From: Urechis unicinctus
Taxonomy: Eukaryota > Annelida > Polychaeta > Xenopneusta > Urechidae
DNA: 64,000 nt
Assembly (NCBI GenBank): GCA_034190875.2
Contig: CM067348.1
Span: 10,509,694 to 10,573,693 of the forward strand
Reading direction: 5' to 3'
The first letter of the stretch is position 1. The number at the start of each line of letters is the position of its first letter. Below are positions 21,119 through 33,406 of this stretch, in pieces. Below the pieces are notes generated by a model, which was given only the letters and a program-made list of their open reading frames with translations, was not told where the DNA came from and did not search any database. The translations under genes were made by a program, and so were the position numbers.

Positions 21119-24100
21119 GCCGATACATTCCGGCATATTGGGAATGAAATATCTCGTGTCAAAGAAGACTTGCACCAGACGCAGACTGAGCTGCAAAATG
21201 TCCTGACAGCCAATTATCCTAGATACAGCCCTGTTGCTGTCACTCATGACTCTGTGACTATAAGTAACTGTCGCACACATACCTCAGCTCCAGGTGACAG
21301 GCCAGTATACACGTCCACTCCAATGAACGCTGACGCCCTCACATACATGCCGCCTGCTCATCATGCGTCCCATGTTCACCAGGCGTCACCTACTCACCAA
21401 GCGTCACACGCTCATCAGATGCCGACTGCTCACCTGCTGTCCTTTGCTCACCAGGCGTCACCTCCTCACCAGGCGTCACCTCCTCACCAGGCATCACATG
21501 TTCATCACATACCGCCTGCTGACCAGCTGGCATCTGCTCACCAGGTGTCTTCTACTCATCACATGTCCTTGGCAGCGCCACAGCATGTGCCTCTATATTC
21601 GTACAGGGATATGCCCCCTCAGGTTAGTGCATCATGCCACCCAGAGCACACACATTTGTTGAACTACGAACCTGACACAATCCGTGATAGTGATCTATCC
21701 AGGCTGACAGATATTATACATGAGACCCAGAACCACCTTCCACCAATGCAGCCATACACATTCGATGGTGCTGACCCCCTCAAATACCCTGAGTGGGTGA
21801 TCTCATTTGAGACACTTATCGAAGCCAAAATAAAGTCAGGCGTGCAGAGTTTGTACTATCTCGGAATGTACACCTCAGGAGCTGCAAAAAAGTCTATTAA
21901 GGGTTTATTCCTACTGAAGGACGCTGACATGAACTCTGTATACAGACAGGCGAGAGCAGTTCTAGAAGAAAGATATGGCAATAAATATATGGTCTACCAA
22001 TCATACAAGGACAAAATAAAAGCCTGGCCATAAATTAAGCCACATGATGGTGTAGAGCTGAGGAGATATGCTGACTTTCTCAATATCTGTCTCTCTGCCG
22101 TGGGCTCTGTGGATTATCTCACCATATTGAATGACGCTGAGGAAAACCAGATAATGGTATCCAAACTCCCTTGGTATATTGCTGATCGGTGGAGCCGGAC
22201 ACAGGAGATTCTTGGCTATATGGAGAGCATAGCGAACCAGGATACCCACCGTTCAAGACATTCTGCGAGTTCCTCAAACGTGAAGCAAAAATAGCCTGCA
22301 ACCCCATGAAGGCTAGTCTGGACACCACTCACATGGATACCAGACAGTCCAGTCGTAGGCATGTGGTAAGAAGCTTCGCCACACAGGCAGCTGTGCCAAC
22401 TCCTAGCTCTACCGACACCCAGCATGCCACATAAATTCCAAGCTAGGTGCAGCCTGCGCAAGGGAACTTATGTAATCAGTAAATGTACTGATTTTCTCAA
22501 GCTGAGCCCACAGGAGAGGTATGAGACGGCCCGAACCAAAGGTTTGTGCCTCAAGTGCTTGAAATGGAGTCACCTACGCAATGACTGCCGTACATTTGTT
22601 AAATGTGACCACATGACAGTGCTTCACCATAATAAGTACGATTCTCGCAAACTCCAAACTACCCTCAAAAATATGTCGGTGATTGTCAGTGAACAATCAG
22701 TACCTCCCAAGGAGCTCAGTTCCAAGTCTACTAGTACAACCAAAGCTGAAACTGTAAGTTGTCATGTGTCAAAGGTTGACAGAGAGGATGAGAACTATTA
22801 CTCAATGATTCTTCCTGTCACTCTATCATGGGGTGGAACCTCTGTTATCGTTTACGCGCTGCTGAAGGAGCAATCTGACGCATGTTTCGTGACTGATCTG
22901 GTGCTTGATCAACTTGGTGCATCAATCAATCATTGAACTCAAACTGTCAACTGTACTGGGTGAGGGGCTAGTGACAAGTAGGAAAGTGTCTGATCTTCTC
23001 GTCAAAGGTGTGAATGAGAGCGTGGAAAATACAGCTACCCCCGTGCTTTTCCCGATCCGATATTCCGGTTGCACAGAATCTCTTGCCATATGATGAAGTT
23101 ATACCGGTCGGCCTACTTATTGGAATAAACTGTGTACGTGCTATCAAGCCAAGCCAGGAGATACCAAGCAATAAAAATGAGCCTTACGACATCAGGACGG
23201 CTCTCGGCTGGGGTGTAGTAGGAGCTGTACATCCTGACATGACATACAACAAGTCTAGTCACTTCGCATTCAGAACACTTTCTAAGGAAATCAGCCCAGC
23301 TCAAATCAGTTACATGTTTGTTGGTGAGTTCAATAAGGTGGAGTCCAGTGAAAAAATGTCTGTGAACGATCGCCAATTCATGAACATCGTGCAAACAGGT
23401 ATCTCGCATAAAGTAGATGGTCACAGCGAACTCCCACTTCCCTTCAAGAATGATTTACAGCTACCCAACAACAGACCTATGGCATTAATGGTCAATCTTT
23501 TAGACAAGGGATATGCGGAAAAGGTTGCCCCAGATGATGATTCGGATCCAGGTACTGTGTGGTACATTCCCCATCATGGCGTCTATCATCCGAAGAAAGT
23601 AGACAAGCTTAGAATTGCGTTTGATGGAAGCGCCACCTACTGTGGAGAATCCCTGAATCAGCATCTACTCCAGGGCCCAGACTTCATCAACAACCTGAAA
23701 TACTCTGCAAATTCAGAAAGGAGCCTGTAGCCTTCTCATGCGATATTGAAGGCATGTTTCACCAAGTGTCAGTTCAGCCACAGCAAAAGAACTTTATGAG
23801 ATTTCTATGTTGGGACAACAACCAATTTGATCATGTGCCAAGCGTTTATAGAATGACTGTTCACTCATTTGGTACCACATCATCTCCAGCAATCGCCAAC
23901 TTCACTCTGAAGCACACAGCCAACCTGTATGAGCACAAATATGGTCATGACACAGCATATTTTGTGCGTGTCGACTTCTATGTGGATGATGGACTCAGTT
24001 CATTGGGTACATCTCAAGAAGCATCCCAGTTAATTGAAACCAGTTGGAAATTATGTTGCAAGGGCGGATTCAATCTACACAAGTATATATGCAATGATAA

Positions 24101-25930
24101 AGATGTGCTCAAGACCATACCAGTGCACAAGCTTGCTAAGGACATACAGGCTATTGATTTAGGTGCTAGTGACTTACCAATGGAGCGTACACTTGGAATA
24201 CAGTGGTGTGTACAGTCTGACAGTCACCAGTTCAGGATCCAGTTGAAAGATACCCCCTTCACTAGGCATGGTATCCTGTCTACAGTCAGTAGCATATTTG
24301 ATCTCCTAGGCCTCTTATTACCATATGTACTGATTTGTAAGCGGATTCTTCAGGAATTGTGCAGAGACGGATCCGGATGGGATGATCTAGAGGGTGACGA
24401 AATGAGAAACAGATGGAGGAAATGGCGTTAGGATATCGGCAAACTGGCCGACCTTGACATCCCCATGTGCTACAAACCTCCAGCTTTCCAAGTTCACGAG
24501 GTAGAACTACACCATTTCTCGAATGCCAGCCTCACAGGATTAGGCCAGTGTAGCTACCTGAGATTGATTGACAAGAATGGATCTATCTGCACATCTCTAG
24601 TTATGGGTAAATCTAGAGTGGCCCCCTCCAAACCAGTAACTGTTCCCCGACTCGAGCTCGCAGCTGCTGTGATGTCTGTGAAAGCTAGCCAGTTCCTGGA
24701 TATAGAGCTCAAGTATTGTGATATCACACACGTGTATTGGACTGATAGTAAGGTAACAATTGGGTACATAAATAATGACTCTAGAAGATTCCACATGTAT
24801 GTTGCGAATCGTGTACAGGAGATTCGTGATCACAGTTCCCCAAACATGTGGAGATATGTGGAAACTACACAGAACCCGGCTGACTTAGGATACAGAGGAG
24901 TGACTCCAAATGAACTACAGGACTCTAAGTTGTGGTGGAAGGGTCCTGCTTTTCTCAGATTGGAACACAGCTAAAAGGGCAGTTGCAGTGTGTATCCGCT
25001 TCATGTTGAAATTGGAGAATCGCTCAGTGAAGAAACCGAGGAAATACTTGAAAGCTGTGGTTAAGGATTATCAACTTGTGGATGATATTGTCCTTATAAA
25101 CTTACCTCGTAGCAGCTGGCCCCTAGCTCGCGTAACTGAGACTGAAGATGGTCTGGTAAGGAATGTCAAGCTGCTGTCGCGTAACTCTATATACGAGTGA
25201 TTTATCCACAAGCTTGTACTTCTGTTGGCCCGGGATTCCCCGCCAGGGAGCATTCCAAGTGAGATAACTACTACTATTCGTGATAGACTCTACGAGAGTG
25301 ATTTGTGAAATGGACTGATGAAAATACACATGGTTTTCAGTCAACCATGTGCAATTTGAGTTACAAATAAAATCCTTTTTAACGTTATGTCTGAAGTGTA
25401 TTTGACTTGTGTTATGAAGGTTGGATTTTGCATAGATCATGTGGTCACATGAATGGGTTGTATTGATTATTTAGCTAGATATACAAATGTACATTTCCTG
25501 AAAATGTTTTAGTATTGTGTTCCTTCTGTACTTATAAGCCAGTGGTCATTGGCATATTTTGTTTTTGAGTAAATAGTCTTCACTATTTAGGGAGCCAATT
25601 TACTGTGCTTTGCCCAGTAATATTTCATTTATCTTTATACTACTTGTGTCATCATGTAATCAGTTACTTCTCAATGTCCTGCCTCGATATAATCATAACG
25701 CAAACTTAAACCTTACCGGTAGGCTTCACAGTTCGCGCCTGCGGTGAAAACCGAAGGGTGTTGTTTCGTACATTTTACATAAGTATGGACTTCTTATGCC
25801 TTTTAAAGTAGTTTCCCCGCCAAAGAGTTTTACGTACTTTTAGTGGCTACAAGTGTGGAGTCGGAGAATAAAGAATCAATTTAAAGTCAACGTGTCTTCG
25901 TCTCTAAATAATTCTATGAGTGTCGCTACA
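21119..25930 (+). mobile_element. BEL/Pao LTR retrotransposon, broken
   Basis: Fossil BEL/Pao element on the plus strand. Parts in order: a gag-like region (21.1-22.0 kb) with a His/Gln/Ala/Ser repeat zone (HQASPPHQAS) and the Pao-type domain (PYTFDGADPLKYPEWV; ERYGNKYMVYQSYKDKIKAW, DUF1759-like); a zinc knuckle (CLKCLKWSHLRNDC) near 22.55 kb; an aspartic-protease-like region (about 22.8-23.0 kb); reverse transcriptase (LRIAFDGSATYCGESLNQHL; FYVDDGLSS with the YVDD motif); RNase H (VPRLELAAAVMS; YWTDSKVTIGYI); and a C-terminal DUF5641-like block (DIVLINLPRSSWPLARVTE). The sequence after 25.2 kb, ending with an AATAAA signal and ...GTCGCTACA at 25930, looks like a 3' LTR. It is broken, with several breaks. 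Confidence 0.88.
25200..25930 (+). repeat. Probable 3' LTR and untranslated end of the BEL element
   Basis: Follows the C-terminal coding region of the BEL element. It contains a polyadenylation-type signal (GAATAAAG) near 25868 and ends in ...CGCTACA right before a CATA microsatellite. I found no matching copy upstream of the gag region, so the LTR identity rests on position and signals only. Its 5' limit is not fixed. Confidence 0.45.
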
Positions 25931-26203
25931 TACATACATATGTGGCAGATGCGGGCTTTCGCGCCCAACTGCTTCCCGCTCTAGATGGGGGCCGAGTCGC
26001 GCAGTAAATGATGGGTGAGATATTGTGTTCATTTGTTTCAGTTGTGTCTTAATGTACTTTTGTGTTGATATATCCTGTGTAGGTATATTGATGTTTCCTG
26101 TGTATTTTGATGTTTCCTGTGTTTTTACATAATGCATAACTTGTATAGTATTTTATGTCTATGCATTTATTGTGATGTTAACATTTCGCATTGATAACCG
26201 CGT

Positions 26204-26229
26204 GGTCACGTGACCTTGTTTATATAAGC
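26204..26229 (+). promoter_or_regulatory. Palindromic E-box followed by a TATA box
   Basis: GGTCACGTGACC is a perfect 12-bp palindrome containing the CACGTG E-box bound by USF/MITF/TFE-type bHLH-leucine-zipper factors. A TTTATATAAG TATA box starts a few bases later. The spacing is right for a core promoter on the plus strand with a start near 26.25 kb. No downstream coding gene is recognised, so it may instead be the promoter of a solo LTR or of an unseen transcript. Confidence 0.4.
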
Positions 26230-27193
26230 TGTGGCATATTCCAGCGAGGAGGTAGCATTTTGGCAGCTGATATAATGACTTGTAGTTCTGTCAAGAAAGC
26301 CTTCTTGAAGTTTTATTGGTGAGTTCCATTAAGTGGAACCATATTGCGGTTATTCGAGTCAGTCAAGGGTGTCAGGAGGTCCTGTAAAACGGGACCTATA
26401 ATCGGCAACATATTCGACTGTCTCGTATTATCGCTAATAGTTGTGGCTGAATCAGAACTAGTTAAGCTAACGGAAAGTCTGATAACGACCCTATTTCGCA
26501 ATTTGAACCATACCACTCGCACGCTACACACACATACATACATACATACTTACTTACTTTCTTACTTACTTACTTACTAGCCCTACAAGTAGGATGGCCA
26601 ATGAAAATTCAAAAATGTTATGAATAGAAGCCAATACTCATATTTGCTATTCATATTAACTGTCATCAAAACGAAGGTATCTGAGTAAACGTGAGCGATA
26701 ATGCCATTGAAACTTCAACTGAAAGTATACATATACATGTTGGGTAAAGGTTAGCACTGTTGGCTCTCGACTCGTCACTTACCGACACAGCTGCCGATGG
26801 TAGGTCGAGCTGAAGTCGCGACTTCAATAAATATGCTATATTTAAAAAAATGCTGCTTGATTTTAAATTGATGCAGGTGTTGAAAAACATTTACCAAACT
26901 TTTGAAATCCAACATTGGTATGGTGGCCAATGAAAAATTCAAAAGGGATGCATTGCATATATAAATAGTTCATTGGAAAGACCTCACCGTGAGCATCTCA
27001 AAACTGCTTTCGTTTTTGGAATTGGATATTGCGTTATGAAGTTATTGCATATTTTGTAGTCAAAAATTAGGGTCCAATTTTTAATGTGTAATTATGTTTA
27101 ACATTTAACTATAACTTGCAAATGTAAAGCTTTAACTTAGTTATTTGTGGCCTCCTTGTAGAAATTGTATGCTAAGAAATCCTCATTTAAAGT

Positions 27194-27216
27194 GATTATC
27201 TGTGATACAGATAATC
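27194..27216. repeat. Perfect 10-bp inverted repeat with 3-nt loop
   Basis: Arms GATTATCTGT and ACAGATAATC are exact reverse complements separated by GAT. The arms can form a stable short hairpin in single-stranded DNA or RNA; function unknown. Confidence 0.7.
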
Positions 27217-27503
27217 AGATGGTCAAAATGTTAATTTTGTGCTCTGGACTTTTTTTACCTGTGTCCGAGCCATTTTTCCAATTATGGCCCTATTTCGGAC
27301 AACTATCCTGCTAAATATAGAATGAAATATATATGTTTAATAACTTATGTTCAATTGCTGTATGGTGGAGAACATAATTGCTAATTATTATGTCTGTAAA
27401 TCAAATGCTTCATATCTAAAATCTGATTTCAATATTAATAACCTTTAAAAGCCTGTTTTTTTCACACATTTTCTCCATTTCTGATGTATTTTCGCTTATT
27501 TTG

Positions 27504-27546
27504 ATCAACTATGGCCATTTAACCCCATCAAATGGCTATAGTTGAT
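27504..27546. repeat. 17-bp inverted repeat with 9-nt loop
   Basis: Arms ATCAACTATGGCCATTT and AAATGGCTATAGTTGAT pair with one G:T-type mismatch around a 9-nt loop. It could be the fold of a small MITE end or a structured RNA; no conserved family recognised. Confidence 0.65.
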
Positions 27547-28700
27547 TAGTGTAAGTTATTGTTGTCAATTGTAAGTATTTATCAGTGTAATTAGAGCCTT
27601 ATTTAAGCACAAAGACCTCTTGGAGTGAGAGCCTAACAAAAATTTATCAGCGTTAATTTGAATGATGATTTTGTTTTTTAAGCGGATTTTTGGACAATAG
27701 ACGACTTAAAACTTCATAAAAATCTTAATGAAGGTTGTCAAATCCATTATTAGGTCCTTTCAGTATATTCCCATGCACAAACATACTTTACTTACTCAAT
27801 AACAACCCTATGAATGTCAGATATCCTGAATACAATACATAACCATTTTGGATCCCGAGCATTAAGAAAATCTATGTGGTTGCTACACCTGAGGAGATAT
27901 TGACATGAAAATTTGTCAAAATATGCAGTGACTAGTTCAGATTTTGCTTACGTTGTCTCTGTGAAACGCTGAAGTGAAAAAAACACCTATATGATTATGG
28001 TACGTACACCTTACCCCTGAGATATGTACTAAAAGATATGACAATTTCAGCTCAAAAATCTGTCTTGAAAGTAGCTGCTGACTCATTGTTGTCTTTTCAT
28101 GCAATTAATGAGTCTACTCAATATGATATTTCTCATCATCAATAATTTTGAACACTTTCTTGATGTATAATGTTATGAATCTTTTATCAAGTTCAAATAT
28201 ATACAGAAAATGATGTTCATTGGCCTTTGAAGTCACTATATATAGCATGCTATAGAGCAAGTTAATTGTTTAAGCTTAAAGGTTAGCACATAACAAGTTA
28301 ATGTCAACTGAGCTATTTTATAACAATTGATATGTTGCATTTCAATTTCAGCTTATCTTTTTACCTTGATGGCAGTCTTGATATAGATGTATATGGAATT
28401 ATCCCTATATACATTCTTGGTCATTTCTGTATCAGTTACTGGGTAGTCATGGATGCACCATATATGGTATAAAATGGGATATGACTTTATATACTGCTAA
28501 GAGTGTCATGTAGATTCAAAAGCAACTCTTATCACCAACCCATTACATTGGGAAGCATAAGTGATAGTATTATTGATTTCATACAATCATAGAATTGACG
28601 AATGTTTGCATACTTATTCATAACCCCTCTAAATGCTACTATTGGGAAACTGCCACTCACTAATAGCCATTGATATCACAAAACCACCAGCAGTGTTATT

Positions 28701-30340
28701 TTACTGTTCCCCACTCAAAGCCGCTCTCGCGTGTCACGAGTGCGCATGCGCCCATCTAGTCCGTAAAGACCTCCAAACTATTCAGATACCCCCGTGACCC
28801 AGTTAACTGTAGCGCCTTAAGTTCCCAAACCTCTTCCGCATCCTACTCCAACGCCAGAACGCTTTTCTATCTTTATCAACCAGGCAACCATCATCCTGCA
28901 CGGTGGTAACTGTCCCGAGAAATCTTTAATGCATTCTTTTCCCTTTCCCTTAAAAGTTTTAATTGTCAGTTTCTTGTCCGGTAGAAGTGACAAAACCATC
29001 TGTCATGTCATTAAATCAAGGCAATGAATAACCAGATCCCACAGCAGTTACAACTAGCCCAACAGACCAACAGTCGATCGGGTACTCCCTTGTCAAGAGG
29101 CAGCTCAAGCTCCACTTGGTTCAAAAGAGCTAGTTAAATGGGCACTACAATATACCACCAGTTAATTCGCATTAGTGTTTACCGAAGTCAACTCCTGTGG
29201 ATCTGATAAAGGTCGAACTGAATTTGTTAGGGAAAAGTGTGAGGTTGTTATACGTGCAAGTCTGACAAAACTTACATGGTTATAAAACCCCAACAGGATA
29301 TGCATTATGTCATGTTGCGGTTTGTCAGGTTGGAAGTAGCATTATTTCGTGGAGGATCGTTTGAACTGGTTGTGTCATGTGGAAAGATAAATGTTCTTTC
29401 CCCCAGATAGATTACTATCGTTTATGTAGTAAGAATATCTCCTTGTATAACACCCGCTTTGTCGCATTCTGAGTATCATGACAGAGTTCTACCGTATTTG
29501 TTACAAGATACGGGATGTAGAGAAGAGATGAGTTTCCCAACTAATGCAGGTCAAATAGTTCATTGGGATGTTCTAATAAGCAGGGTTGATAGATTCAACG
29601 GTATGACATTAATTATTTAAAAAGTAATTTAAGCATGCCACCACTTTCACTCACACACGCCAAATGGCTGTGAATCGTGCAAGTGACTGCAACAGTCCAA
29701 CTGACTTTGTAAATCAGATAAATTCCATATCTACTAACTTCAAAATACGTGACTTGACAACCTTTGACAAAGTCGCAATATGAAATCTCCCAAGGACGCG
29801 GACCGTTGCCATGGCGCCGAAGATATATGGCGTTGGGAGATTTCTCAATGAAAATAAGCTGAAGGCATGGTGTATTTAAATTGACCGTACCGTTTTATTC
29901 TTGGTCTCACAGAAGAGATAATGATACGGATATGTTGAGGAGAGTCTCCTTTGAGTGGATCCGCATGATAATCGAAACGTTATTCGAGTTTCGTAGAGTT
30001 ATCCGGTTTTGAAGCGGCAAAATCGCAAAATTTAACACATTTATCTCGAAAATCTGATCGATTATCACTCGGATCGACATATCACTTTCATTCTTCTACA
30101 TTTTGGTATTATTTATATAGCAATCGTAGGGAGAATAAATCGGTACATAAATCACAGCACAACTTTTATGGCCTCGAAAATGGTACCAAATGGTACCAAA
30201 TGAATAAGCTATTCTTCATTAATAACACATTAAAAGAACAAAATGTGTCATTGCATCATTTGTTGTCAATGGTCATTTACATGGGACTACCAAACGGCCC
30301 AAAAACGGCCTTGTCCAAACGAGATCGGCGCCGGGTTTAT
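28701..30340. other. No recognised gene; one short inverted repeat
   Basis: Contains a small minus-strand ORF at 28817-28999 and a 22-codon plus-strand ORF with a good Kozak context (GCCATGGCGCCG at about 29.81 kb). Neither resembles a known protein. From 30.19 kb, ATGGTACCAA is repeated. I see no gene I can support. Confidence 0.35.
29782..29844. repeat. 12-bp perfect inverted repeat around a GC-rich loop
   Basis: GAAATCTCCCAA at 29782-29793 and TTGGGAGATTTC at 29833-29844 are exact reverse complements. The 39-bp loop is GC-rich and contains the ATG of a 22-codon ORF in strong Kozak context. Confidence 0.6.
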
Positions 30341-30359
30341 CCGTCCTACTACAAGACGT

Positions 30360-30600
30360 CTGAGTAGACGTATAAATTCATGTTACCGTTACGACCGGAG
30401 CTAACATAATACATACATACATACATGAATGTATGCACGAACACACGCGCGCGCACACATACACACACATAATACATTATTACACACATCAAACATATAA
30501 CATACATACGTACACAAGTACGTAAATTCATAAAAACATATGTATGTACGCACATACGTCCATAAATACATACATGTCCCACCACCTTAGAACCATGCAT
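30360..30600. repeat. CATA/CGTA-type microsatellite
   Basis: Imperfect repeats of ATACATAC, ACACACACA and TACGTACA. All open frames here are simple-sequence artefacts. Confidence 0.8.
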
Positions 30601-30889
30601 GTTTGCAAGCTGGGTCATTCCATTAGCTAAGAACCATGGGTTTTAAGGTATTTGTGGCGGAATCTGCTACAAAATTATGTTTTCCCATGGTTCTTAACTA
30701 CTGGAACCCTCTGGCATGGAACCATGCATGTTCTTTTAGGAAGTAGGGATCCCACCACTTAAGATCCATGAAATAAACACCGATAAGTTGACATGAATGG
30801 GCTTCTTAACACTGTGGTCATTAAGCGTGGTTTTGCAGGGAATCCGCTACTCACTAATATCTCTTGATTTTAATGACCACTGCGCATGC

Positions 30890-30955
30890 GCTGGATCGCT
30901 GACCGCGATACACTTTACAGTAAACTTAACATTGCGATCCTGTTACCAGGTATAA
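30890..30955 (-). repeat. Fragment related to the gypsy LTR at 0.43-0.48 kb
   Basis: The block around AAACTTAACATT(A/G)CGATCC and the preceding GCGATACAC-TTAC is shared between this place and the start of the presumed gypsy 3' LTR at about 435-476. That suggests a diverged solo-LTR piece on the same strand. The similarity covers only about 45 bp. Confidence 0.4.
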
Positions 30956-31308
30956 ACACGCCACATGAAAATTCAACTAAAGAACTCGGACAAACCTGTT
31001 AAATATAAGACAAAAGTTGGATAAACATCCACACCAGACCACACCATTGGTTTATAGAAACTTAGGCGAACGTTACACCGCAACACTACCCACATGTTAA
31101 CTATTGTACATTAATCTGTTCTCCAGGTTTTACTAATTTGAAAACGCTTTTGGCCACTGTAATCGACTGTTGACTGCATGATATCTGGTGCTCATTTGGA
31201 AGTATATTGGTATGATGGTCAGTACGTATATGAACATAATGACGGGTGGATTTGGAGATTACCATTGAACTTCAACCGACCATTGTAATGTATTAGAATA
31301 GTTCTGAT

Positions 31309-31625
31309 GCTAACAGGATCAGACTGTTGTGCATAGGATTAGTTCCGATCCCAACAGGATCAGACTGTTATGTACGGGATAAGTTCCAATCGCAAAGGGA
31401 TCAGTTTGTTATGTATGGGAATATTTCCGATCACAACAGGATCAGACTTTTATGTATGGGATTAGTTCCGCTCCAAATAGGATCAGACTATTATGTATGG
31501 GATAAGTTCCGATCCCAACAGGATCAGTTTGTTATATATGGGATTAGTTCCGCTCCAAATAGGATCAGACTGTTATGTATGGGATAAGTTCCAATCCAAA
31601 CAGGATTAGACTGTTAAATATGTTC
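31309..31625. repeat. About 41-bp minisatellite, 7-8 copies
   Basis: Diverged tandem copies of a unit built from GTTATGTATGGGATAAGTTC and a following CAACAGGATCAGACT block. The 86-codon frame across it follows the repeat and is not a gene. Confidence 0.85.
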
Positions 31626-32039
31626 ATGTACGACTTGCCAGAGAGCTAAGCTGTTTTTAGTTTCTGTCCCCACTTTGATACCTTTACATCCAATAGACAG
31701 ATTATATTTCCTTGCTAGTGGAATTCAAAATATTTTACACTTCATAGTGTCATCTGGAGTCAGGTGGGAAAAGCTGTGTCAAACCAAGCAGCATTCACAA
31801 CTTGATCGATACCATCTTTGCTGGACGTTAGACTGGGCGGGAAGGTGTTAACCGCTGGTCATCTTGCTAATTGGGCTACACAGTTGTGTCGTTTTATACC
31901 CATATGACCATTGCCAATTGGGCTATGAAGTGATGCCGTTTTATTCCCATATTATCAATCGATGCGCCCACATGTACGTGTATTTACAATTTTGGGTCCC
32001 CATTGCACAGCTATACAAAATGTAATCAAATGATGATAC
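31626..32039. other. Spacer, nothing recognised
   Basis: A gap between a minisatellite and a LINE fragment. It holds one near-repeat (AATTGGGCTA at about 31.87 and 31.92 kb). No gene seen. Confidence 0.35.
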
Positions 32040-33020
32040 AGATTTTCTGCTAATTCTGTTTAAAATATATTGGTTGCCTTTACTTGTACCAGACCACCAG
32101 GTGATAAAATTGCAAGTAACTACACTTTGAATAATGGCTTTGTAAAAAAGTTGAGGAATAATATTGTTAACACCAAACTATTTCAAAAGACGTAGGAAAT
32201 ATGGACGTTGTCGGCATTTACTGTTGACCTTATCTACATTCAGAGACCATGACAGTTGGTCGTTAATGATGGTGCCTAGATATTTATAGGAGAGAACAAT
32301 CTCAGCTTGTGACCCAGCGATGTTCAGTTGATTATGGTATTTTTGATTTTAACTGAAATCGAAAACTAGTTCTTTGGTTTTTTTGACATTAGGATGTAGA
32401 TTGTGTACATTACACCATTCAATAATGTCTTTCACTTCATTGGTATAATACTTCTCATTATCCTGTGATATTAAGCCTATGACAGCAGTATAATCAGCAT
32501 ATTTTAAGATGTAACAATGGTCATGTTTAGGAATGAGATCATTTGCATAAAGTACAAATGGAACGGCTGAACCAATATTTAACACAACTACAGATGATGT
32601 TTTTCCGTTCATACATACATGCATACTGCTTTCTTTCAGAGAGAAAATCTAGAATAACTTTACATACATTAGTGGAAACATTTAGATCAATCAATAGTAT
32701 TGAAGGCACTGCTGAAGTCAATGAAAAGAGATCTAGCGTTGACGTTCTTTTTCTCTAAATGTTTGGTAATAGTGTCTACAAAACAAATTGTGGCATCTAC
32801 AACAGAGCGTTCCTTCCTGTAGGCAAATTGGTGACTGTCCAAATCATTGTCAACGTGAGTTAAGAGTTGTTTTTAATACAATCCTTTCAAAACATTTGAA
32901 GGGGACGGAAGTTAGCGCTATTGGCCTGTAGTCATTTAGTTCACCAGGGTTAGGCTACTTGGGAACTGGAATAACTTTTGCCGTTTTCCAAATGGTCGGA
33001 ATATGAGTGGCATATGCTTG
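32040..33020 (-). mobile_element. LINE fragment with reverse transcriptase, 5'-truncated
   Basis: Minus-strand remains of a non-LTR retrotransposon. The RT block reads FVLYANDLIPKHDHCYILKY, with YADYTAVIGL where YADDTAVIGL is expected, so one catalytic Asp has become Tyr. NEVKDIIEWCNVHNLHPNVK and KTKELVFDF follow, as in Rex1/CR1/L2-like elements. Upstream, near 32.65-32.8 kb, the translated strand shows RS-FIDFSSAFNTIDL-like and VDATICFVDTITKHLEK-like sequence in other frames. No endonuclease domain is present, the frame is interrupted several times and the active-site change would inactivate it, so it is dead. The 3' part to 32.04 kb has the typical 'KAIIQSV...TWW' region. Confidence 0.75.
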
Positions 33021-33400
33021 GTTAAAGCCAGCTGGTCGTTTGGTGATTTTGTTGTAGTTTCCAAGGTAGAAGAGTGCGAAAGACACTGGGAAACACGTGG
33101 CTTTCCGAGAAGCGAAGCGCGTAGTTGAGCAGCGGGAAAAAACACAATGTCCCTTCCTGGATAGCTGATGAGAAAGCCCAACAGATTCAGAAGTATCCTT
33201 TGATTAAAAGATGTTGTAGACGGTCTTATTCACACACTGCACAAAAAATACAAGCTTAACAAAGGCTAAAATACAAGGAAAGTGACAGAAAAACACGAGC
33301 ACACACTAGACTGCGTGTCGTCGCGGTGCAGCGCCACCTTTGACGTCATGAGTTAGTAATGGGATCATTTAGCTCACAGTTTATACAGATCCAGGAAATC
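33021..33400. other. Spacer between LINE and host gene
   Basis: No gene recognised. Probably 3' flanking or 3' UTR sequence of the minus-strand gene ending at 33407. Confidence 0.3.
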
Positions 33401-33406
33401 ATGATC

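Larger units (their letters stand above)
26260..28700. other. AT-rich DNA, no gene recognised; two hairpins
   Basis: No coding gene, RNA gene or recognisable transposon protein. CATACATA/CTTA simple repeats lie at 26.53-26.58 kb. Two inverted repeats are listed separately. The rest is AT-rich and looks non-coding. Confidence 0.4.

Noticed and set aside
28817-28999. 60-codon minus-strand ORF with Lys-rich start (MVLSLLPDKKLTIKTFKGK)
   Set aside because: A possible exon, but no acceptor/donor pair or family supports it.
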